Shown in pieces: positions 50,812-63,603 of a DNA stretch of 64,000 bases. The notes beneath the pieces were generated by a model. The model was not told the origin of the DNA. It worked only from the letters and a program-made list of their open reading frames with translations, and did no database searches. Source of the stretch: Myxococcus xanthus. GTDB taxonomy: Bacteria > Myxococcota > Myxococcia > Myxococcales > Myxococcaceae. The stretch is taken from positions 2,049,001 through 2,113,000 of the forward strand of contig NZ_CP017174.1 of the NCBI RefSeq assembly GCF_006402735.1, given 5' to 3'. Made by a program: the position numbers and the translations under genes. Each line of letters begins with the position of its first letter. Within the stretch, counting starts at the first letter, position 1.

Positions 50812-51543
50812 CCGGGGCGCGAGCCGCCATACATGAGTCTCAGCCGGTCCATCGTGAGCCCATGGAAATGGTGCAAGCGCAACAGGGGCCGCTCCTGTTC
50901 GGGGAGCACCGCCATGGCTTTTCGGAGGGGCTCGACAAGGAACTGGCGTGCGTCTTCGCGCATCAGTGCGTACTCGGGGTCGCTCGGGGCCAACAGTCGC
51001 GCGAGTTCCTCGGGAGGCTCCGTGACGAGCTGAAGTCGCTCGTCCCGGTTCACCAACTCCCCGGAGAAGCGCGCGGCGACAATGCCCACCCAAGAGAGCA
51101 GAGGCCCTCGCCCCCTATCGCTCGCAATCCTCGGTGGCGTGTTCCCGCTGGCCACCAGCAGCCGCTCGCGCAGCACCTGCAGCACTTCCTCCAGCATGTT
51201 CGGCGGCAACCGCCCGAGCCGGGCGGGGATGTGCCGAAGAACGTGTTGCTCGAAGGCCCGGAGGGCCGAGGGCTCCTCAGTGGCGCAGGCGCACGCGAGG
51301 TACAGGTCCGCACCCTGGAGGATGCGCATCACCTCCGAGACCTTGCCCGCGGGCAGGTGCTGGGCCAGGTTCCCCACGAAGTCCTCGACCGGGAGCGAAA
51401 GCGTGGCCACGCGGTCCGGGCCGCCTCGACGTGTTGGTGCCGCAGTGCTTCGAGCCTCTCCACGGCCTCCAGCTCCGCGCGCCGCTACCGTGGCAGTTGC
51501 TCCCGCAACAGCGTCGCCAGGGACCCTGTCTGCCGTTCAGCGC

Positions 51544-51547
<4 letters not shown>
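50812..51547 (-). pseudogene. Sigma-70 factor pseudogene coupled to kinase B
   Basis: The ATG at 51547 overlaps the kinase B stop, exactly as in the A locus. Three lesions separate it from the intact paralogue at 16497-17390: an amber codon TAG at 51487-51485 after MSAERQTGSLATLLREQLPR, a one-base deletion near 51410 (TAWP / LSLPVEDFVG), and loss of the C-terminus after YGGSRPG at about 50812. Regions between (RILQGADLYLACACATEEPS, LPEQERPLLRLHHFHGLTMD) still align well. The helix-turn-helix needed for -35 recognition is cut off, so it cannot work as a sigma factor. Confidence 0.8.
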
Positions 51548-54648
<3,101 letters not shown>

Positions 54649-54733
54649 GGGGGAGGACTCCGCAACGCGTTCCGGTTCTCCAAAGATAGCAGAGGGAGGG
54701 GAACTCGATTGCGCGTGCGGGCATGCCGCAGGG

Positions 54734-54810
54734 GAGATTTTTGGGACGGAGGTTGGCCCATTCCCTCTTTCTCTACGATTGCATGGGCAGTCCTGTGTTG
54801 ATTGGCACAC
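54734..54810 (-). promoter_or_regulatory. Conserved divergent promoter block, copy 3 (kinase B)
   Basis: Minus strand: GGACTGCCCATGCAATCGTA, GAGAAAGAGGGAATGGGCCA, ACCTCCGTCCCAAAAATCTC. It lies about 85-160 bp upstream of kinase B and 265 bp upstream of the divergent gene at 55074, and matches the blocks at 16251 and 20574. Confidence 0.75.
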
Positions 54811-55073
54811 GGAGCGCAGATGAGTCTCAGTCAGTTGTTGACTTCCAAGAGGAGCTCTCAACGCTCCGTTGGTCCTGCGCGGGCGAACGCCTGTCTTGTG
54901 GCTGCGCGGTCCGCCGTGTGCGGCAAATGACCCTCAAGACCGTGGCCAAGGCCTTCTGCGGAGGATGGGCGGCGCTGCGGGCCTGTCCCATGCTCGGCGC
55001 CTTGCCGTCACTCGAATGAAGTTTGTCCATTCCGATGCTGGGCTGTGAATTCTAGTCAAGAGGGGGATGTTCC

Positions 55074-58000
55074 ATGGGCACTGTCGCACCCGCGAGTGGT
55101 TCTGGAGTTCCGAAAGTAGACCCCGCTGAGGAGCGGCGCAAAGCGGAGGCGGACCGACAGAAGGCGGCGGCAGCGGAGCTCGCCGCCAAAGGCAAGATCA
55201 AGGCGGCGGAGAATGCCCGGAAAGCCGTGCCGCAGGCCCGGCGTGCTTCGGATACCGCGCGACAACAGAAGGTCGACGCGGACACTGCCGCCAAGGCCGC
55301 GCGCAAGGCCGCGCGGGAGCCAGGGCAGACACCCTCGGAGATGAAGAAGTCCAAGGAGTCCTCCGACACCGCGGAGAAGAACCGCACGGAGGCCTCCGAG
55401 CGGTCAACGATTGCGGACAAGAAGCTTCAGGAGGCCGAGGAAAAGGCAGCCCTTGCCGCGAAGAGCGCCGAGGAGTCCATGCGCAAGGCGAACGCGCTGG
55501 CCGCCCAGGAATGCAAGAAGCCACCTTTCAGTCAGGCGGACATCGACAAGGTCAAGCCGACGAAGAATGAACTCGACTCGGCCTTCGAGGGTACGAATCG
55601 CAAGGCGGACCTGGAGAAGCTCCTAGGCTTCGCGCCCCCTCCGCCGCGGGAAGTCGCGCGGAAGCCCGAGAAGGGCGAGTCGCCTCCGCCGCGGCTTGAC
55701 GCGGTGGATGCCAAGGACGCGAAGGTCGCCTTCAATGTAGACGATGGGCAGACGTACACCGACCCGTCCTCCGGCACCCGGTACCAGGTGAGGAAGAACG
55801 CCACCACGGGCGAGACACTGCTCTCCGACGCGGCGAGCGGCAGCAGCGTCACCATCAAGCCGGACGGCAGTTACACGTCCACAGTGACGTCGAAGGAGTC
55901 GACGAAGTCAGGCGGCACGCGCGAGACGACGTGGACAAAGTCCTCTGATGCGGAGGGACAGCCCACGGGGCTGGAGTCGCGCAAGAGCCAGACGGAGCAG
56001 CAGGCGGAAACCGGGTCCACCACGACGACGTCCACGATGACGTACGACACCACGCGCTCTCCGCCGAGGCCGCTGTCGCGCACCGAAGAGGCGCGAATGG
56101 AGATGCCCCCGGCGGCGCTCGCGAGTCAGAAGGGTGTGCCGCAGGGGCCGGCGACGGTGAAGACGGAGACGCAGTTCAACGCCCAGGGCCTGCCGACGAA
56201 GCAGGTGAAGACGACGCAGGTGCAGACGCCGGGCTTCAGGGCGGGAGATGTGAGCGCCTTCGAGGCGGGTCAGGGCGCCGCGTTCCAGAGTGCTTCCAAG
56301 GGGGAGGACCACTACAGGACGAACAACCCTCCTGCCTCGCTCAAGCCGGGCGAGTCGAGCCTCACGATAACGGAGGAAACCCGCTTCAACGCGAAGGGCG
56401 AGCCTGCCGTCGCCAGGCGGAAGACGGAGTCAGTGGCCACGCAGGCGTTGAAGTCGGACAAGAATGGCAACGGCGTGCAGGTGGTGCGCAGCCAGCAGGA
56501 GGTGACGCGCGGGCCGGCGAGCGCCGATTCTACGGATGCGCTGCCGGCCGTCTCCTCCAGGACGCCTGGGGTTGTGAACCAACGCACCACGGTGACGGGG
56601 TATGACCCGGATGGTTCTCGATTCGGAGAGGGCCATGCCAGCCGAACGCAGACGGTGTCCCAGTCCTCGGGCACGGTGGATGCGAACGGGCAGCGTCGGA
56701 TGCGTCATCAGCCCACCGAGGTGAAGAGCCTCCACGAAGCCAGCGACAATCGGTGGCGGTATGACCACGTCGACTTCGACGTGGGCGCTGACGGCAAGGT
56801 GGTTCCGGGCCAGCAGCCCCGGCAACTCGACAAGGAGCGCCAACTCCCCTGGTACGAGGACGCGAAGGGGTTCGTTGCCGACGAGCTGAAGGCCCTGGCG
56901 GACACGGCCGGCGACGTCGCGGATGCCGCCTCCGACTTCGTGACGGCGCCGCTGGAAGAGGCGCTGACGGACGAAATCAAGAAGCTCAACAGTGCCGGGG
57001 ACTCGGTGTCGCTGAGCGGCAACCTGGACGTCAAGGTGGGGCTGAAGGGGGGAATCTCGGGTGAGGCCGCCATCGAGCGGACCGAGGATGGCAAGTACCA
57101 GTTGTCGGCGGAGGTGACGGCGGACGTGGGCGTGGGCCTGCTGGGCTCGGCGTCGGTGGGAGCCGGTGGCCGCATGGAGTGGAAGTTCAACACACCGGAG
57201 GACGCCGCGAAGGCGGCCCTCACCCTGGGCAAGGGGCCCTCGGCGCTGACTCCAGGGAGCGAGGACCACGCGTTCCTCAGAGACCACCTGACCGCATTGG
57301 AGGTGAACGTCAGCGGTGAGGTGGAGGGAGGAGTCAAGTTCAAGGCTGGTACGGGAAATGTCGATCTGTCAGCCAGCTTGGGGGCGACGGGGGGCCTGCG
57401 CGTGGAGTTCGACAAGGGAAAGCCGACGCACCTGGTGAAGACGGTGGAGTTCGAGGGCACGGGCGCTGCGGGAGTGGCCACGGGGCTCAAGGGCAAGGCG
57501 GACCTCAACGTGGGCGGAGAGGTCAGCGGCTCGGTGAGCATCGAGACGAAGACACCACTGGATGCGAGCAAGCTGGGCGGCAAGGACGTGCTGTCGTTCC
57601 TGACGGGCGCCAAGAGTGATGCGCTCGCGGGGCCCTCGGAGACGAGCATCACTGTGGAAGGCTCGGTGGATACAGGCGACCAGGGCCAGTACTTCACGGC
57701 GGAGGTGAGTGGGCTGTCCGACAAGGAAGTGCAGTCGGTGACGGACAAGTTGAAGGCCGGCAAGTTCGAGAACGCCTTCGACGACCTGAAGAAGGACGCG
57801 AAGGTCACCAAGGGGACCTTCAAGGACCGCGAAGTCGGATTGGGGGCGAAGCTGGTGGTGGTGGACTTCGAGCTCAATGCGCGGCACCGCGACGTGACGG
57901 CGGAGGGTGGTGGTGGCGGGAATGGAAGCACCACCGTCAGTCTTGGCAGCGGGAAGCGGCGTGGGGGCAGCGACGGGCCGTCGGGAGGCAATGACGCGAC

Positions 58001-59888
58001 AGGAGGCCCCAATCGCTCGACGGGCAATGAAGCGACAGGCGGAACCGGGCCGTCCTCGAAGACGCCTGGAAAAACCTCGGCGGAAGGAAATGGGCAGCCC
58101 GGCTCGACAGATGGGGCGGAGCCGCCCGCTCCGTCACCTGGAAACACGACGACGAACCGGGAGCCGCCCCCCCAGTACCGGGTGAATCCCGCGACGGGGC
58201 AGTTCATGACAGTGCCGCGCCAGGATGGGGGGGCCTCGCGTGCTGGTCAGCCCGAGAAGCCAGGCACCCCGCGGCCCAGCGCCGAGAGTCGTCCTGTCCT
58301 TACGGAGGAGCAGGGCGGGACGAGCCCCACATCCGGACGTCGTTCCGTGCCGGTCGTGAGGAACCCCGAGCTTCCCGGACGCACCACGCATGTGCGCTAC
58401 GACGGCGGGAAGGTCCGCATTGAGGCGGGGCCGGACGCGACGCCTGAGGACATCCAGGCACACATGGAGACGGCCCATGTCCTCCAGCGATACGAGGGGG
58501 CCGTCGGTAAGGTGCGCCAGCTCCTCGACAAGGTGAGGCAGGTTATCACCGGCATGCCAGGCTACGGCAGCCAGGGATTCGAGTCACGGCTGGAGGTGCA
58601 GAAGCTCTCCAACATCCTCAAGAGCCTAGAGGCCACCCAGACGCAACTCGACCAGACCATCAAGGGGGCTACGAACAGCGCCACGCCCGCGACGGAGGCG
58701 CAGCGTAAGGACCTGGAGAATCGCATTGCGAGCGTGGAGTCCCAACTCCGCGACCACGCGGCACAGGTGGATTCGCTGGCCAAGGGCAATGGCATCGTCG
58801 CTGAACGGGACGACCATGTGCCTCCCACGACTGTGAAGGGAGAGCCGCTTCCTGACGCTGTTCAGCGGGCGGTGAACACCGCTTGGGGCAAACTAACCAA
58901 TTCGGAGGACCGCCAGCGCTTGAAATCCTTGCTCGATAGCGCTGTGTTCGATGAGTTGGGTATGGAGAAGCAGGAGGCCCTCCTCCACGTCGTGGGGGGG
59001 ACGAATCCGCAGCTTTCACAGCCTATTCGTCAGGTGTTGTTTGAGAGAATTGATGAAGGTCTGCTGGAGTTGAGTGAAATTAATAATGAGGAGGAGCGAG
59101 CCGCGCTGTTCCTGCAATCTGTTCCGCGTGCCGGCGAGCTCGTGTCGGGCATGCCCCAATACGTCCCCACAGCGGATGGACCTTACGATAAGCGGCGTAT
59201 AGATGTGACTCCGAGAAATCTGGACGTGGGCTTTGAGCACAAAGATCATATCCCGACAAAGTACGAGGTTCGCGTCGACGGAAAGCCGATTCGGGTGATG
59301 ATGCATCATGAGCCTAAAGAATTGCTAGAGGGAATGGGGCTTCCCAGTGTCGAGCAGGTTGCCAAGGCGATTGCTGCGTTGCCGGCATGGGCTCGTTACT
59401 CCTTGAGGGAAGTCCACATAGAGAGGAAGCCACATAAGTCGGATGCACTGAAAGGTGCTGATCCGAATCGAGTGACGTTCATGGCTGCCGATGACAAGGG
59501 AATCGTCACAGTCCATCCCACTCCAGATTGGCCGAAGGACGAAAAACAGCTCCAGAATCACATTGATGGCACCATGGTTCACGAGCTGGCACACACGGTT
59601 TCCAAGCGAGCTTGGCCGAGAAAAGTGGACTGGAATGACTGGATACGGGCGATGGGTAACGACGCCATGAGTCCTTCCCACTACCCAATAAGAAAAAAGA
59701 GTGAAAGCATCGAGAAGGCGATGCAGGAGGACTTCAGCGAGGCGGTCATGCTCTATGACCAAGTTCGTAACAATTCAAAGTACACAGAGGAACTGCGCGT
59801 CCTGATGCCGGAACGATTCGGCCTGCTCGACAAGTTCTTCAAGGAGTTCTTCGAAGCGCGGCCGTCTCTGAATCATGACTACGAATGA
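55074..59888 (+). CDS. 1604-residue modular protein with shared coiled-coil start and C-terminal zinc metallopeptidase
   Basis: Starts MGTVAPASGSGVPKVDPAEE. Residues about 12-185 are an Ala/Lys/Glu coiled coil shared with the protein at 15317-16141. A long Thr/Ser-rich, strand-like region follows (to about 550), then repetitive Gly-rich stretches (VGVGLLGSASVGAGGRMEWK), a Gly/Pro/Thr-rich linker (about 945-1090) and a helical segment. The C-terminal approx. 290 residues hold a zincin site: MVHELAHTVS (HELAH, 1503-1507) with a downstream acidic ligand candidate in EDFSEAVMLY (Glu1556). There is no signal peptide. The C-terminal part is visibly AT-richer, as in exchangeable toxin domains. No immunity gene is evident downstream. 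Confidence 0.8.
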   Translation: MGTVAPASGSGVPKVDPAEERRKAEADRQKAAAAELAAKGKIKAAENARKAVPQARRASDTARQQKVDADTAAKAARKAAREPGQTPSEMKKSKESSDTAEKNRTEASERSTIADKKLQEAEEKAALAAKSAEESMRKANALAAQECKKPPFSQADIDKVKPTKNELDSAFEGTNRKADLEKLLGFAPPPPREVARKPEKGESPPPRLDAVDAKDAKVAFNVDDGQTYTDPSSGTRYQVRKNATTGETLLSDAASGSSVTIKPDGSYTSTVTSKESTKSGGTRETTWTKSSDAEGQPTGLESRKSQTEQQAETGSTTTTSTMTYDTTRSPPRPLSRTEEARMEMPPAALASQKGVPQGPATVKTETQFNAQGLPTKQVKTTQVQTPGFRAGDVSAFEAGQGAAFQSASKGEDHYRTNNPPASLKPGESSLTITEETRFNAKGEPAVARRKTESVATQALKSDKNGNGVQVVRSQQEVTRGPASADSTDALPAVSSRTPGVVNQRTTVTGYDPDGSRFGEGHASRTQTVSQSSGTVDANGQRRMRHQPTEVKSLHEASDNRWRYDHVDFDVGADGKVVPGQQPRQLDKERQLPWYEDAKGFVADELKALADTAGDVADAASDFVTAPLEEALTDEIKKLNSAGDSVSLSGNLDVKVGLKGGISGEAAIERTEDGKYQLSAEVTADVGVGLLGSASVGAGGRMEWKFNTPEDAAKAALTLGKGPSALTPGSEDHAFLRDHLTALEVNVSGEVEGGVKFKAGTGNVDLSASLGATGGLRVEFDKGKPTHLVKTVEFEGTGAAGVATGLKGKADLNVGGEVSGSVSIETKTPLDASKLGGKDVLSFLTGAKSDALAGPSETSITVEGSVDTGDQGQYFTAEVSGLSDKEVQSVTDKLKAGKFENAFDDLKKDAKVTKGTFKDREVGLGAKLVVVDFELNARHRDVTAEGGGGGNGSTTVSLGSGKRRGGSDGPSGGNDATGGPNRSTGNEATGGTGPSSKTPGKTSAEGNGQPGSTDGAEPPAPSPGNTTTNREPPPQYRVNPATGQFMTVPRQDGGASRAGQPEKPGTPRPSAESRPVLTEEQGGTSPTSGRRSVPVVRNPELPGRTTHVRYDGGKVRIEAGPDATPEDIQAHMETAHVLQRYEGAVGKVRQLLDKVRQVITGMPGYGSQGFESRLEVQKLSNILKSLEATQTQLDQTIKGATNSATPATEAQRKDLENRIASVESQLRDHAAQVDSLAKGNGIVAERDDHVPPTTVKGEPLPDAVQRAVNTAWGKLTNSEDRQRLKSLLDSAVFDELGMEKQEALLHVVGGTNPQLSQPIRQVLFERIDEGLLELSEINNEEERAALFLQSVPRAGELVSGMPQYVPTADGPYDKRRIDVTPRNLDVGFEHKDHIPTKYEVRVDGKPIRVMMHHEPKELLEGMGLPSVEQVAKAIAALPAWARYSLREVHIERKPHKSDALKGADPNRVTFMAADDKGIVTVHPTPDWPKDEKQLQNHIDGTMVHELAHTVSKRAWPRKVDWNDWIRAMGNDAMSPSHYPIRKKSESIEKAMQEDFSEAVMLYDQVRNNSKYTEELRVLMPERFGLLDKFFKEFFEARPSLNHDYE

Positions 59889-60016
59889 GCCAGGAGCTTT
59901 CCAACCATCGGAGGCGGAGGTTCATCCCTTCGTCGCCGCGACCTCCTCCCACAGGCTATCACCTTCGAGCACCGCGCTCAGTGGTACTCGGCGTTCCTCC
60001 ACGCCTCAATGGTCAC

Positions 60017-60054
60017 GTGAAAACCGGCCGAAGAGGGTCCCTTCAAAACCGGCC
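60017..60054. repeat. Direct terminal repeats of the IS21-type element
   Basis: GTGAAAACCGGCC at 60017-60029 and TCAAAACCGGCC at 60043-60054 share AAAACCGGCC. IS21 elements carry such repeats at their ends as transposase binding sites. Confidence 0.65.
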
Positions 60055-60083
60055 AAAGGGAGAGGACCGAGACAGGAGGACTC

Positions 60084-60803
60084 CTACCCCGCGGACTCGG
60101 AGGTCCGCAACTCCCTGGCCCCCTTGGTGCGCCAGCTGCGGGGACCGAATTGGACGACGTGGGCATGGTGCAGCAGACGGTCGAGCATGGCGGCCACGGC
60201 GGCGTTGTCGCCCAGGAGCTTCCCCCAGTCCTCCACTGGCCGGTTGGAGGTGATGAGGGTGGAGGCCTTCTCGTAGCGGCGCATGATGAGCTCGAGCAGG
60301 TCCTCGGCGGCGGTGGCCGGCAGCTTGCGCATGCCGAGGTCATCGATGACGAGCAGAGGCGCGCCGGTGAGCGCATCGAGCTTCTGGCGTCGGGTGCCTT
60401 CGAGGCTTGCTTCGGCGAGCTCCTCGAGCAGGTGGTGCGCCTCGCGGTAGAGGACGCGATGGCCCTGGGACTGGATGACGGCGCGGCCGAGGGCCTGGGC
60501 GATGTGACTCTTGCCGGTGCCTGGAGGGCCGAGGAAGAGTGCGTCCTCGCGCCGCTCCACGAAGCCGCCGGTGGCCAGCTCGAAGACGAGGCGGCGATTC
60601 ATCTTCTTGTTGAAGTCGAAGCCGTCGAGCGTCTTGCCCGCGTCGCGGAAGGCGCCCTGCTTGAGGCGGCGTTGGATGAAGCTGTCGCTTCTGCGAGTCA
60701 ACTCGTCGTTGACGAGGGCGGAGAGGAAGTCGAGCGGAGCGAGCTTCTCGGTTTTCGCCTGGAGGATGCGGGCCTCGACGGCCTGGGCCCACCATCCGCT
60801 TCA
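60084..60803 (-). pseudogene. istB: IstB-type ATPase of an IS21 element, start lost
   Basis: About 240 codons of an IstB/DnaC-like AAA+ helper protein: LFLGPPGTGKSHIAQALGRA (Walker A), PLLVIDDLGMRKLPATAAED (Walker B) and TLITSNRPVEDWGKLLGDNA (sensor 1). Family members begin some residues earlier than the point (60803) at which this frame is cut by a stop and foreign sequence. The only usable start left is a TTG at 60701. istA is absent, so the element cannot transpose on its own. Confidence 0.7.
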
Positions 60804-60837
60804 CCATCTGCGCCTTGAATGCATCCGTGTACGACAC
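60778..60837 (-). pseudogene. First codons of another transposase (IS3 OrfA-type)
   Basis: SYTDAFKAQMVKRMVGPG is the usual start of a transposase group (SYT-(D/E)-AFKAQMV-x-(R/K)-M-x-GP). It is fused out of frame to the IstB body, giving a chimeric relic. Confidence 0.6.
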
Positions 60838-60904
60838 TGCGTCCTGCCTGCTCTCGCACCCAAGGCGTTGTCAGCTCGGCACGTCAGCCGAGGCGACTCC
60901 TTCC

Positions 60905-61084
60905 CTGACACAGGGGGCTCAGCTGGGGGCTCGCGTATGCACCACGGCCCCGTTTGTCTTCGCTGCGGTGGCGCTCCTCCTGCTCGGCGTGGCGCTGCTC
61001 GCGCACTGGCTGCCGGTCCCACGCGCCTCGCGCGTGGGCGTGATGACAGTACTTCGCTCAGAGGCCAGAAGCATCGTGAGCTGA
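60905..61084 (+). pseudogene. C-terminal relic of an ABC transporter permease (MacB/ADOP type)
   Basis: APFVFAAVALLLLGVALLAH then WLPVPRASRVGVMTVLRSEA matches the last transmembrane segment and end of MacB-like permeases, where W-(L/I)-P-A-R-R-A-x-R-V-D-P-(M/I)-x-AL-R-x-E is the canonical tail. Only about 50 codons are left; the start and remaining domains are gone. Confidence 0.65.
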
Positions 61085-61154
61085 TGCAGAAGCAGGCGGC
61101 TTGATCATGACCGGCTTGGTGTCTCAACAGTCCGGTGTGGCACAGAACCTGGGT

Positions 61155-61658
61155 TTAGCGGATGAGATGGGGGGCCAGCATCGCAGCGCTGCCGACCGCA
61201 TCGATGGTGACCGACTCCAGTCTGCCGTGGATACGGATGCCCTCCGTGCCCCCAGCCGGGCAATTCTCGAGGCTGCTGTAAATGAAGATGTTCGCACTTC
61301 CCATACCTCCCCCTCCCTGGTTGACGTCCACGGTCGAGACCCCCGAGTACACCGCCAGGCCGCTGCTGTTATATGCCTTCACGAACACCTGATGCTGCAA
61401 CCCCACGGGGACATCCATGATTGCCCCATGAATGGCGTCGTTCATCACCTCGAGAGATACGGGGCCGATGTCGCGAACCGGCCCCTGCACAGACGCCGTC
61501 GCCGTCACGACGCCGCAGGGGTCCGTTTCTAAGGGGATGGACACCTGGATAGCGTACGTGGTCATGCCCGTACCTTGTTCGGTGACCTCCTCCGCACTAC
61601 AGGCCACGAGTAGCGCGCAGCTTCCTCCCAGCATCACTTCCCACATGACTCGCTTCAT
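61155..61658 (-). CDS. Small lipoprotein, beta-rich
   Basis: A 167-residue protein. The ATG at 61658 is preceded by GGAGG and gives a lipoprotein signal (MWEVMLGGSCALLVACSAEE). The mature part is a single beta-sandwich-like domain (TTYAIQVSIPLETDPCGVVT, PVSLEVMNDAIHGAIMDVPV, VFVKAYNSSGLAVYSGVSTV). Two cysteines may pair. No family is recognised. It is an isolated gene between the permease relic and the phage head gene remains. Confidence 0.75.
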   Translation of the reverse strand: MKRVMWEVMLGGSCALLVACSAEEVTEQGTGMTTYAIQVSIPLETDPCGVVTATASVQGPVRDIGPVSLEVMNDAIHGAIMDVPVGLQHQVFVKAYNSSGLAVYSGVSTVDVNQGGGGMGSANIFIYSSLENCPAGGTEGIRIHGRLESVTIDAVGSAAMLAPHLIR

Positions 61659-61768
61659 ATGTCCTCCCAGGTCGAGCATAGCCTCGCACTCGGTCGGACA
61701 GGCTAAGCCAACGAACGTGATATTTGAAATAGAGGGAGTGAATTTCGCTCGAAAGCCAAGGGATATTG

Positions 61769-63078
61769 CTACACGATTGCGAGCGTCGTGGTGCGGCAGA
61801 GGCCGTGGTACGGCGGGAAGCCCACGCCCACCTCCGCAATCTGACTGTCCGAAGCGAGCGAGCGGAACTCGCCAACGTCGTCGCGGGTGCCGGAGGCGGA
61901 GCGGAGCACCTCGGTCAGGCGTGTCTCCTGGCCTCCTCGGTTGACGTAGAGGAGGGCGCGCCCGGTGTCCGCGTCGAGACGCTCCCGCACCCAAGGCATC
62001 TCCTGCTTCACATCCTCTGGACGGCCGAGGGACTCCAGGCGCTCGAAGCGCTGGAGGGCATCTGCCACGGCGAACGTCTTGCCGTGGAGGAAGCGGCACA
62101 CCTGGGTGGTGGCTTCATCCAGCACAGCCTCGATGCGGTAGTGGCGGATGCCGGCTTCGGCGTAGCTGCTCACCTGGGTGAAGGAGCGCCCCTGGCCGAT
62201 GAAGCTGGCCGCCACCGTTTCCCAATAGAAGGGCGCGCGCCCGATGAGCGCGCCGCGCGCGGCCCTCTCCAAGGACGCGGCGATGTCGCTTCTCCCGAGG
62301 CCGGCCTGCAGACCCTCGGCCACGAGACGCCGGGCCTCCTCGCCGAAGGCGTCCAGCCGGCGCCCGTACTCGTTCCGAACGAAGTTGCCTTGGGTGCGGA
62401 CGATGTGTTGGGGAACGCGCCTGTCGACGGCGTTGAAGCGGGCGGCGAGGGCGACGCCCTGCTCGCGCCGGGCGTGGCTGCGGGTGGACGCCACCACCTC
62501 CTCGGCCGCGTCGCCGAGGGGGCCTGGGGGCGAGAAGGGATGACGGCTGTCTGCCGGCCCGCAGCCTCCAGGGCCTGGGCGACGAGGCGCCTGCGCTGGG
62601 CGACCGTCGTCGTCCTCCAATCCACGTCGAGGACGGCCACCGCCTCCCGCATGGCGTCCACGTCCGCGCGCCCGACGGCGCGGCGTAGTCGAGCCGCAAG
62701 CAGGGCCACGGCGCGCTCCATGCCCGCAGCGGTGCCGACGTCCAGGCCCTTCGCCACCGGCAACTGGAGGACGTCGCCCAGCAGGGCGTCCGCAAATTCG
62801 CGCGCTTCGTGCAAGAGGAGCAGGCCGTCAGCGGGGGCCGTGCACATGGGGGCTTCCTGCGTCACCAACTCCACGGGGCTGCGGCGCCTGGCGCGCACCT
62901 CGACGCCAGCCGGGGTGAGGGAGAAGACGACGTCGTGGCTGGCCGCGCACCTGTCACACAGCGCGAAGACGAGCAGGCCGTTGCTCCACAGCGTCGTCGT
63001 CTCCTCCAAGGGGCTACGCCTGCGGCACATGCGGCACTCCAGGACACCGCGCTCGGCGTCGGCCTGGGCCTGGAGCAC
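61769..63078 (-). pseudogene. Phage minor head / head-morphogenesis protein gene with frameshift
   Basis: The first part (from 63078) reads MLQAQADAERGVLECRMCRR, with two CxxC zinc knuckles, and then AVLDVDWRTTTVAQRRRLVA. Near 62545 it must shift to the frame continuing HPFSPPGPLGDAAEEVVAST and ending VGVGFPPYHGLCRTTTLAIV. GFPPYHGLCRTTT corresponds to the PPxHxxCRTT box of SPP1 gp7 / Mu gpF-type head-morphogenesis proteins. One or two base changes inactivate it. It follows the portal gene remains by 26 bp, as in phage operons. Confidence 0.7.
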
Positions 63079-63104
63079 CCACGCTCGCTGAATCTGCTAG
63101 GGCG

Positions 63105-63530
<426 letters not shown>

Positions 63531-63603
63531 CGAGCAGGCCCAGCACCGTCAGTCCCTTTCGGGAGCTTCTTGGGGGGAGACCGGCTCGGAGTCGGAGTCG
63601 CGT

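Larger units (their letters stand above)
60005..60840 (-). mobile_element. Remnant of an IS21-family element joined to another transposase
   Basis: Contains the IstB gene body, two copies of AAAACCGGCC 25 bp apart (60020-60029 and 60045-60054; multiple terminal repeats are an IS21 hallmark), and at the other side the first codons of an unrelated transposase. istA and one end are missing. Confidence 0.7.

Noticed and set aside
60815-60904. Start of a small membrane protein in front of the permease tail
   Set aside because: The frame from 60815 has no signal or family resemblance until 60905; the rest is a MacB-like permease tail, so a relic is the better reading.
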